Origin: JACPDH01 sp051305935
GTDB taxonomy: Bacteria; Acidobacteriota; Thermoanaerobaculia; Gp7-AA8
DNA: 48,354 nt
Assembly (NCBI GenBank): GCA_051305935.1
Contig: JBPPMG010000551.1
Coordinates: 1 to 48,354, forward strand
Reading direction: 5' to 3'
The position numbers were made by a program, and so were the translations under genes. Shown here piece by piece: positions 23,241 through 31,200 of this stretch. How positions within the stretch are numbered: the first letter of the stretch is position 1; each line of letters starts with the position of its first letter. The notes under the pieces were generated by a model that saw nothing but the letters and a program-made list of their open reading frames with translations, was not told where the DNA came from and did not search any database.

Positions 23241-23686
23241 GCGATCAAGCCGCCCTCCTCCGCGCGGCGGAACTTGCGTCACCGAATGAAACCGGGGGTG
23301 CTCTTCTCGGTTTCCGTGGCGATGGGGGGGGCCTCGTCGTGACCGCAATCGTCGGCCCGGGGCCGCGCGCCGTGCATGAGCCGACGCGATTTGTTCCTGA
23401 CCATGTGCATCACGAAGAGGAGATCGCACGCCACTATGCAGAATCGGGACGTCTCCACGTGTACTTGGGTGATTGGCACTCGCATCCTGGAGGCTCCTGT
23501 GCGTTGAGCCGCGCGGACCGGCGGACGCTGGGGCGAATAGCTCGGACAGCGGATGCACGGATGCCGCACCCGATCATGCTGATCGTGGGTGGATCCGGGG
23601 ATCACTGGCGAATCGTCGTGCATCGGTACGCCAAGAGATCAATGTTCCGCTTCACGCATCGACTGGAGCTCGTTCACTTTTCGTAG
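23219..23686 (+). CDS. JAB/JAMM metallo-isopeptidase (Mov34/MPN-like)
   Basis: 155 residues starting inside the end of the E2-E1 gene. The zinc-peptidase motif is complete: Glu24 (NETGG) and DWHSHPGGSCALSRAD with His87, His89 and Asp100 (H-x-H-x7-S-x2-D). Members cleave ubiquitin-like tails or isopeptide bonds; in bacterial operons they mature the modifier or reverse conjugation. With the proline-rich peptide ending in single Gly, processing may not be needed, which would favour a deconjugating role. Tight overlap implies co-translation with the E2-E1 protein. Confidence 0.88.
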   Translation: MRIWLSLGDQAALLRAAELASPNETGGALLGFRGDGGGLVVTAIVGPGPRAVHEPTRFVPDHVHHEEEIARHYAESGRLHVYLGDWHSHPGGSCALSRADRRTLGRIARTADARMPHPIMLIVGGSGDHWRIVVHRYAKRSMFRFTHRLELVHFS

Positions 23687-24180
23687 CGGGGCCGCAGTCG
23701 AACCTTGAGCGACTTCCTGACCGAGAAACTCATGGCATCGATCAGACCCCCAATCCCTAACAACCTCGCTAGGAGGGACGGGTGAGAGGAAAAGTCGAAG
23801 CGGCGACGACGTTGACGATGAGCGGGTCTGCACCCGCAGTATTGGGACCGCCGATCAGCGGCGTTGCCCCATCAAGGTGCGTTCCCACGATCCAGGGCCG
23901 TTCACAGCGAGTCGGATTCACGACTTGCGCGCACTCCTGTCAGATTACCACGCGATGGCTCATGACCAGGTCCTCGTGGGAGGAGACGGCTGATGGCTGA
24001 GGTGGTTCGGCGTGAGTTCGAAACGCTCCACAACGAAAGTTAGGCGCGAGGCGATCCGCGCCGGACCGTGCGTACTATGGTGGCGGAGGAACTAGACACA
24101 CACGTAGGAATCACGTGGCAAAAGAGCTGACCGAGCGACGTGGATCAGCTGACCTTGTCATGTTGCGCGTTCCTGTCGCC
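23687..24180. other. Gap with small or frameshifted frames
   Basis: About 490 bases between the JAB gene and the convergent HNH gene. A GTG at 23782 has AGGAGG five bases upstream and opens 72 codons to 24000; its GTGA overlaps the stop of a 17-codon frame (23732-23785). From about 23915 the more protein-like frame is the neighbouring one (ASRIHDLRALLSDYHAMAHD, ending GGDG at 23993), as if one base were lost; its TGATG overlaps a further 16-codon frame (23993-24043). This may be a decayed small gene of the operon. Nothing else is recognised. Confidence 0.35.
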
Positions 24181-25254
24181 TTATCCTATAGCCGGGAGGA
24201 GGGGCTTTGCCGGGAGGTCAGTTGTTGTGCATGTAAGTCGGTGCGCTTCGCCGACGAAACGATCGGATCGCCCAGATTCGTCGTACAGATATAGATGCCC
24301 CGTGCCCTGGTTCGCGGCACGGGGAGCTACACCCAGCCGGATTGTGTAGGTTGGCGCTGGCCAGTCCTCGGATAGGAAAAGCTGCACGTGAGCGAGGCAG
24401 GCACTATCTTTCACCTCCGCGCAGAGGACGTGCGCCTTCCAACCTTTCGGACGCGCACCTTGAGCGACGAACGCTCCCATTAGAGGTAACTGCCGCTTGC
24501 CGATAAAGACGTTCGCGCACTCAACAGGGCCTTGCTCGTCCAGGATGTATCCCTTCAACTCCGCAAAGCCCGATTCATGCCCGGAGTACGAGGGGAATTG
24601 GGTGAGGAAGTAGTGGAATCCGATCTTCGCCACGGCACGAAAGTATCGATCCGTGAGCGTCACGCCCACCGTCGCCCCGCCATACACACCGGAGGTTTCG
24701 CCCGCTTGAACCAGATTCGCCGACGGCCAAACCGATTGGAGGAGGGCCAGTACCCAGTCCCGATCCTCCTGAGAGCAAACAATCTGGCCGCTCTCTGGCG
24801 TTGAGACGCCGAGTCGCTCGATCGCCTCGCGCAGTTGCTCGGGGGTAGTGCCCTCTCTGATCGGAATGTGGTGGGGGCGACCGTTCTTGACGAGGATGAG
24901 CTGGCGAGCCGCGAGCGTCACACCGCCTGCTTGTTCGAGCAGAATCTCCAATCCGAGCTTCTCGTCATGCGATTTCATCAACAGCGGACGCCCACCGGCG
25001 CTACCACGGTAGAAAGGGTTGACCTCCTCGTGCGTCGAGCGTCCTGCAACGCCGTAGAAACGTCTGAGGAACCCTTCGGGCCCGCAGCGTGAAAGCTGCT
25101 CGTCTAGCTTACCCAGCCGATCTCCGTTGCACTTCCGACATATGCGCTTCGGCAACACGGGCGCGTTGACGAACTCACCGAAAGCCGCCGGCAGCGGATG
25201 TTCGCGAGAGCCTGCCAGTCCTGGGCAGTACAGGCAAGTCGACTCGATTCCCAT
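24181..25254 (-). CDS. HNH-type nuclease domain protein
   Basis: 357 residues from ATG 25254; a TTG at 25308 overlapping the upstream stop is the alternative start. The N-terminal ~55 residues hold an HNH/treble-clef zinc finger: CLYC (7-10), REHPLP with His19, and ICRKCNGDRLGKLDEQL with Cys39, Cys42 and Asn43. This matches HNH proteins of the type C-x2-C...EH..P...C-x2-CN. The remaining ~300 residues are mixed alpha/beta and unrecognised. It is the last gene of a minus-strand run that includes a kinase and a PD-(D/E)XK protein, so a nuclease effector role is plausible but inferred. Confidence 0.75.
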   Translation of the reverse strand: MGIESTCLYCPGLAGSREHPLPAAFGEFVNAPVLPKRICRKCNGDRLGKLDEQLSRCGPEGFLRRFYGVAGRSTHEEVNPFYRGSAGGRPLLMKSHDEKLGLEILLEQAGGVTLAARQLILVKNGRPHHIPIREGTTPEQLREAIERLGVSTPESGQIVCSQEDRDWVLALLQSVWPSANLVQAGETSGVYGGATVGVTLTDRYFRAVAKIGFHYFLTQFPSYSGHESGFAELKGYILDEQGPVECANVFIGKRQLPLMGAFVAQGARPKGWKAHVLCAEVKDSACLAHVQLFLSEDWPAPTYTIRLGVAPRAANQGTGHLYLYDESGRSDRFVGEAHRLTCTTTDLPAKPLLPAIG

Positions 25255-25298
25255 CGTCCCGAAAACGCAGTGTGGCAAATGCGCTGAGTGAGCGATGC

Positions 25299-26501
25299 TC
25301 AGCCCCAATGCTGACGCAGCCTGTGGCCGCGCGCGCTATCGAGCGTCGCGAGTGCCGCGCGATTCGTGTCGAGGCACTTCGCGAAGTCCCGCTCGGAGCT
25401 GAGAACTCCAGCCTTCTTAAGCCTAGGCAAAACCTCCTCCGCCGCGGCAAGCAAGGCCTCCTGGCCGATCAGCGAGTCATCGAAGTTTGCCGCGCTCACA
25501 CAACGTGCCTGTCCGAGTAGGGAGGTCAGGTAGTGTCGAAATGCGCTTGGTTCCGGCCAGTTCACCGACGAAGGTGTGGTACCCGAGAACAGCGGGTCGG
25601 CGTAGTTTGACCCGAGAGATGGCGCCGGGCGCATGAGGTTCAGCACGCCGTTTCGCTGGGCGATATCGAGGAACGGGATCTTGTACTCGGTGAGTGCTTG
25701 CGGACAGTAATACCAGACAGCACGTCGAGAGATCTCGTCTTCGTCGGGCGCGTAAAACTTCTCGACGTCGAGTGCGCGAACGTTCAGCCAAGTGCCAGCC
25801 GCCATGACGTCCGCATTTGTCGCGGCAAGCGCGAGAAGTTGGTGATTGCCGTATCCAACGATTACACGTCGGTCGTGGAGCTTGAGACCAGCCGCGAGAA
25901 TGAGCAGGTTTGCGAGCCATACGGGCGAGTCCGTGAGGTAGTTGCCGTTCGGAGTCTCAGCAACGACATAATACCCATCGACCGGCCAACTCTCCGTGCG
26001 CTCGACGATCGCTTCCACCTGTGCTTCGTCCATCGTCGCGGCGGAAGAGAGCGCAATGGTCGCGAGACGCGGGGTACCTGCGAGACGCTCGGCTGCCGCC
26101 GACAAGAGCGGCTCGTGGAACGCGAACCACTCCTCGGATACTTCGCTGGCGAGAAGCCCCGGGAGGATGCACTGCGTCGTCTTGAGCGACTCATTGAGTA
26201 CCGCGATCGCCTCGACCAGTTCGCCAGCGCCTTCGCCGGAAACGATGCTGCCGGTCGAGCAGTTCTTGTACGTCTTGAAGTACTCGTGTTCGACGAGTCG
26301 GTAATGGTCGGCGTCACGCACGAAACACTGAGGATCGACGAGGATCTCCACGTGCTGCCCGTCGAGACGCTTCGCCATCTTCTCCAACTTCGCCTGGTCG
26401 AGGTCGCGTGGGCTGAGGATCACGCCACCTTCGCCCCACTCTTCGAGGAGCTTCACCGTGTGCTCCATCATCCCATGGCCGAACTGTAGGTACAGCTTCA
26501 C
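25299..26501 (-). CDS. Unrecognised 400-residue protein, TIM-barrel-like
   Basis: GTG at 26501 is chosen because AGGAGG lies eight bases upstream; the product then begins KLYLQFGHGMMEHTVKLLEE. Regular alternation of strands and helices (GVILSPRDLD, VEILVDPQCF, RLATIALSSAATMDEAQVEA, DGYYVVAE, RVIVGYGNHQLLALAATNAD) reads like a (beta/alpha)8 barrel; the last block loosely recalls queuine transglycosylase-type barrels. The zinc cysteines of true transglycosylases are absent. I cannot name a family. It starts 11 bases after the kinase stop and is followed by the HNH gene, so it is a core member of this four-gene module, perhaps a substrate or sensor. Confidence 0.7.
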   Translation of the reverse strand: MKLYLQFGHGMMEHTVKLLEEWGEGGVILSPRDLDQAKLEKMAKRLDGQHVEILVDPQCFVRDADHYRLVEHEYFKTYKNCSTGSIVSGEGAGELVEAIAVLNESLKTTQCILPGLLASEVSEEWFAFHEPLLSAAAERLAGTPRLATIALSSAATMDEAQVEAIVERTESWPVDGYYVVAETPNGNYLTDSPVWLANLLILAAGLKLHDRRVIVGYGNHQLLALAATNADVMAAGTWLNVRALDVEKFYAPDEDEISRRAVWYYCPQALTEYKIPFLDIAQRNGVLNLMRPAPSLGSNYADPLFSGTTPSSVNWPEPSAFRHYLTSLLGQARCVSAANFDDSLIGQEALLAAAEEVLPRLKKAGVLSSERDFAKCLDTNRAALATLDSARGHRLRQHWG

Positions 26502-26512
26502 AGAGTTCCCTC

Positions 26513-27358
26513 CTACCGCGAACCGCGCTCGACCTTTTCGAACCACGCAAGGGCTTCGCGGGCTGTCTGCGGCCGGCGACTCGGGAATCGTGCAGTCAAG
26601 GCACGAATGAAATCCGCGAATCGTCCGTTCTCGTCACCCGCGATATCGAGCAGGGGCAGGTCCTGTTGCGTCATGTGACGGATGACATCGACTTCGTTCG
26701 ACTTGCCTTCGTAGAATGGATTCTGCCCGTAGAGCGCCTCAAACAGGACTACTCCGACGGCGAATAGATCTGTGCGCGCGTCGATCGCGGGCTTCAGGTT
26801 GCGCATCTGCTCCGGTGCCCCGTACCCGAGCGTGAACCGCCCCCACTGCGCCATCGTCGGCGTCAGCGACTCGAGCTGCAAAAAGCGAACGATGCCGAAG
26901 TCGATGACCCACACTTTCCCGTCGCTGTCGATGATGATGTTCTCCGGTTTGATGTCGCGGTGCACGAACTGCCGCCTTTCGAAGTCTACGCAGGCCGTGA
27001 GCAGCACGCGGGCGAGCTTCAACGCGAAGCCGAGCGTCTGGCGCGGCTCGCGCGTGAGGCGGGCCCGCAAGGTCTCTCCATCGATGAACTGTTCGATGAT
27101 GTAGGCACGCACCTCGCCGTCGACGGAGCGCTCACCCGTCTCATATATCTTCGGCACGTAGTCGCATTCAAGCTGCTCCGCGGCAGAGATTTCGCGTTCG
27201 AGCTTCTCCTTCATGTCCGCCGTCTGCTTGATGAGCTTTAAGGCGGCGGGTGTGCCTCTGTACGTCCCACGCAACACGTGCTTCTGGCCGCTGGCCTGCA
27301 GCGGGAGGAGCGCATCCATCTCTGGAAACGCCGTACGGATGGCTCCGATGTCCAGCAT
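26513..27358 (-). CDS. Serine/threonine protein kinase
   Basis: 281 residues; the ATG at 27358 shares its A with the TGA of the upstream gene (TGATG). Hanks-type motifs: AALKLIK (Lys41 as the ATP-binding lysine), a helix Glu near 56, HRDIKPENIIID (133-144), DFG (153-155) and APEQ (181-184). The glycine-rich loop is degenerate (GQKHVLRGTYRG). There is no transmembrane helix or PASTA domain, so it is a soluble kinase. In this setting, between a PD-(D/E)XK/winged-helix protein and two unstudied genes, it probably signals within a defence module, as kinases do in BREX/Pgl, Stk2 or TerY-P systems; it matches none of these by gene content. Confidence 0.88.
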   Translation of the reverse strand: MLDIGAIRTAFPEMDALLPLQASGQKHVLRGTYRGTPAALKLIKQTADMKEKLEREISAAEQLECDYVPKIYETGERSVDGEVRAYIIEQFIDGETLRARLTREPRQTLGFALKLARVLLTACVDFERRQFVHRDIKPENIIIDSDGKVWVIDFGIVRFLQLESLTPTMAQWGRFTLGYGAPEQMRNLKPAIDARTDLFAVGVVLFEALYGQNPFYEGKSNEVDVIRHMTQQDLPLLDIAGDENGRFADFIRALTARFPSRRPQTAREALAWFEKVERGSR

Positions 27359-28056
27359 CAACACACGCCGTGCCGAATCCGCAGCGCTGATTCGTGTACG
27401 AGCCATGAGCCGTACGAAGCGGGGAGCCTCCGCGCGATGGCGCGCAGCTTCGTCTTGGTCACCTCGCCGTCGTACGTGAGTATACCGATGCCGAAGCGCA
27501 TTGCCGCGCTGACGATCTCGCGTTTCAGCGGTCGTTCAGGCAGGAGGATGTAGCTGTGAGACGCGAACCAAGTGTTACCGATTGCCTGATCGAGAGCCCG
27601 CTTCCAATCCGTCATCTTTGCCTCAATCGCGATGATTTGCCGAGCGAGGAAGACATCCGCGAGGCTGCGCGCCCGGACGCGGCGTGTCGTTTCGTGTACC
27701 AGGCCCGCGGCTTCGAGCGCTGTCACCGCGCGCCTCAGGTCAGTAGTTCCCCAGCGCAGAGCCAACGCGAGATCGTCTACGCTCGTTTGCCCCACGTTCG
27801 AAATGTGCTGGAAAAGCCGAAGGTCATTCGGCCCGAGGCCGAGCCGCTCTTCGACCATCGCGAAGTCCCGATTCTTGAGCAAAACGGCGATGGCATCCGG
27901 CACGCCAGTAGGCAGAACGACCTCCTGCAGAACGACGCTGGGAGACCTGAAGCCCGAGCAGAAGGATGCAAGGCCGCCGACGAGGAGCCGCTGCTCGGGG
28001 CCATCGGTGACCGACCGTGTGCGGAGGAGGGCCTTCCCCGCAGGTGCATCCGGCAT
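27358..28056 (-). CDS. PD-(D/E)XK-like protein with inserted winged helix
   Basis: 232 residues; ATG 28056 with GGAGG upstream. Pro53-Asp54 (GVPDAIAVLL) and Glu145-Ala-Lys147 (IIAIEAKMTDW) make a PD-(D/E)XK triad, followed by Gln157 in a helix (RALDQAIGN) and strands SYILLP and IGILTY. Between the two halves lies a winged helix-turn-helix (~75-130: NDLRLFQHISNVGQTSVDDLA, AVTALEAAGLVHETTRRV). This suggests a DNA-binding nuclease or a nuclease-fold sensor. It is the first gene of the kinase module and starts 197 bases after the stop of the giant methylase. Confidence 0.7.
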   Translation of the reverse strand: MPDAPAGKALLRTRSVTDGPEQRLLVGGLASFCSGFRSPSVVLQEVVLPTGVPDAIAVLLKNRDFAMVEERLGLGPNDLRLFQHISNVGQTSVDDLALALRWGTTDLRRAVTALEAAGLVHETTRRVRARSLADVFLARQIIAIEAKMTDWKRALDQAIGNTWFASHSYILLPERPLKREIVSAAMRFGIGILTYDGEVTKTKLRAIARRLPASYGSWLVHESALRIRHGVC

Positions 28057-28253
28057 GTTCCGCTGCCTCCGTGCCGCGTAGTGGAAGCCATGATACCACC
28101 GCGGGACACGACAAGTCGGTGCGGCACTCGGTGGGGGTTCGCGAGAATGCTCGCCGCCAGATTCGACAGGTCAAGTCGTCGGAGGAGCGCATCGTGGGTG
28201 CCGAAACCTTCGCCGCGTGATAACCCAGCCAATTTGGCGCGCCTCCAGGTCGT

Positions 28254-31200
28254 CTATGCCTTTTTCGTTCTGGGACCGGTGCCGCGCGGGACGAACCCCT
28301 TGCCGCGCATCCATGTGATCGCAGCGTCGAGTCTCGCCGCGTCGAAGCGCTGTTTGCTTTCGTGCCAGCGATCACGAACCTCGCCAATTATATCGGCCTC
28401 GGTGGGCGCCTTCTTGTCAATGAGAAGATCGTTCCAAGCGGCGAAGACCGTGGCAAAGATCTCGGTCTGTTCCGTGTCCATCTTTGCGGCCGCAGCGATC
28501 AAGCGATCGAGTTCGCTCTTTTGGGTCCCCAAGATCTTGGTGGCCCTATCGACGCACGTGGAGATCTTGGCTCCTGGGGTGTATCGATATCCCTTCGTCG
28601 CTCCGCCTTTTCGCTTTTCCCTCGTGAACCAGTGGTTCTTCTCCGCGATCCCCTCGACCTTGTAGAGTGTCGATGAATCGAGTGGTCCGGCGGCTTCCCG
28701 TTCGTACTCGCCTTCCAATTCGAACCCAACATGCGCCTCGGTCAGATACAGGAGCTTTTCGAGTTTCACTCGCCCGAAGGTGGAGTTGGCGTGCAAGTGC
28801 TGAACGATGTAGCCAGCGATTGCCCCACGATTGAAGAACAGGAGTTGACGAGCCCGACCATCGCCTTGGCCAAGCGACTGCACGCTCGACTCCGTAACTT
28901 CATCCGGAGAAGGCTTGGCGAGACTGTCCGCTGCTCGTGATCGCGCCGAAGTTTCTTCGACCTCGCGCGCCGACGCGATCCTAGTTTCCGCAGCCGCCAC
29001 ACTCGTCTCGTCGAACAACTCCAGAATCGTTCGCCTGGTCCTGAACTCGCCGTAGGCCTTCTCCTCGTACTTCTTCGCAGTCGGGAACGTCTCGAGGATG
29101 AACTCCATCTCCTCCCTCGTGATGCCGAAGAGCTCCCGAGCAACGAGGGCGTCGAGTTCTGCTCGCGCCCCCAGTCGCTCGTCCGTGGTGGTGAGCCCTC
29201 GCGGTGAACTGGGATCTTCGTTCCCCAGCCATCCGGTGGAGCAAAGTTGCTCCCAGAAGCCTGACATCTCGATGCTGGTGCACGTAAGTTCGGCGGCGAG
29301 TAACACGATCCGCTCCGTTGCGGTGCTCCGAGGAACCGCTCTGGGCAACGGTAGGCTGTCCACGACCGTGTACGACATCGTCAGGCTCACCTTCTTGCGG
29401 ACCAGGAAGTCGACTACGAACGAGTTTGCTACGGCCAGCCAGATCGCAGACAAGACCGGATCCGGCGCTTGGAACGTAAGCGTGGGGACTTTGTGTCCGC
29501 AAATCGCAGCAGGAGGAATCATCGCCGCCACGAGGCTCCGTTCATTGGAAGGGCTGGTGACGTCGCAGAACCCGACCCGATAGCTCGCGACGCGGTCGAG
29601 CGTCTTGTCAGGCAGCCGGTCTCGAGGGATGTACCACTGCGGGACGATGGCTTTAGTGGCCGAGCCCCATTCGAGGTCAGTCCATTCGGCCGATCGGCCG
29701 CGCCCGGACTTGTACGCCTTCGCTCGGTGGTCGAACTGCCCGACCATCCGCCCCTCGTACACCGGCACGCCGCTCAGGTCCTCGGTGAAGAGGTCGCGGT
29801 CGTTGCCCATGTGGACTTCGGCCATGTAGACGCGGTTCGGCTGCCCCTCGATCTCTTCGCCAAACTTCGGCCAGCGCGCGTACATTTTCCTCGCGATGTC
29901 GATCTCGAGCTGACTCCGGAACTCCATGAGCGCGATCGCGTCAGGGGAAAACTCTGCTACGAGCGAGACGGGAATTTGGAGTGCGCCGCCTGCCGCGGCT
30001 TCGCGCAGCGCGGCGGGAGTCCGCAGGCTGAACGCTGCCGCGAAAGAAGATGTCTCGCCCCCTTGCCTGGCGGCGTAGATGCAGAACTTGGAGCGAGAAT
30101 CGATCCCCACGAACCAGACTTCGCGCGTGTTTTCGAAGCCGTAGACTGCCTTCAGCTCGAATCGCTCGAATAGCTCCTTGCGGATCGCCATCGCGTTGGC
30201 GCCGTTGTAGAAGTTTTCGGGAACGATCTGTGAGGCGTACCCACGGGTACGGACGATCGTGAGTGCGCACTCGGCGAACATGCGGTAGATGTTGAAGTCT
30301 CCCTTGCCGAGGTTGCCCGGCGCGAAGAGCCGGTAGACGCCGCTGTTCCTGAAAAAGTGGACGGATCGGTACAGCCTGTTGCAATCGTCCTCCCACGCCG
30401 CGCGAATGGCTGGGTTGTCGAGAAGCCGCTCAACGATCTCCTTCTGTGTCGTTGAATCGGCATTCCGAACGCGCACGTCGTACACCGAGAAGAACTCCTT
30501 CACGTCGGGGCTGAGCGTGTCCCAGGGCGGGTTTCCGAGCACGAGGTCAAAGCCGCCGCGCCATCCGGGGGCGTTCGTCACCGCGATGTCGGCTCCGTCC
30601 GGTGCCTGGAATACCTCCGGGAAGGCGATGTGCCAATGGAAGAACTGGAACTCGTCCGCGAGGCGAACGATGTCCTGCAAGGTCTGCGCGGAGAGTTTGT
30701 CAGGCGCGGATCGCGCGAGGTCGAAAGGTTCCTGCGTGATCGCCGTCAGCGACCCCGGGCGCTTCGGGACGAAGAACGCGGCGCACCACGCGTCCGCGAG
30801 CAGCTTCGCCTCGCGGTAGTCGGGCGAGCTCGCCACTTCACGCCAGCGTTCCTCCTTCGCGCGCACCCCCTCGATCGTGCTGTCGTCGAGCACTCTGATC
30901 GCCCAAAGCCGGGCCCGGACCGAGAGGTACGCCACACGAGGCTCAGCGATCATGGGAAGCGACATCTGTCCGTCTCGTTCCTGCCGATTGCGCCTTCGGA
31001 GTGCGGTACAGAACTTCTTGTCGTCGTCCGAAAGCGCCTCGAAGGCCTCGTCCGGTATTCCTTTCGCGAGCAGCGATGGCGTAGCACCGATGAGACTGTT
31101 TCCACACTGGACGTGGTGATCGAGGAAGGAGAGTGGCCGCCCCGGTTCGATGGCCTCCATCCAGAGCGCGACCTTGCAGAGCTCCACCGCCATCGGGTTC

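Noticed and set aside
21588..23686. CBASS with Cap2/Cap3
   Set aside because: No CD-NTase or CBASS effector gene within the operon or nearby.
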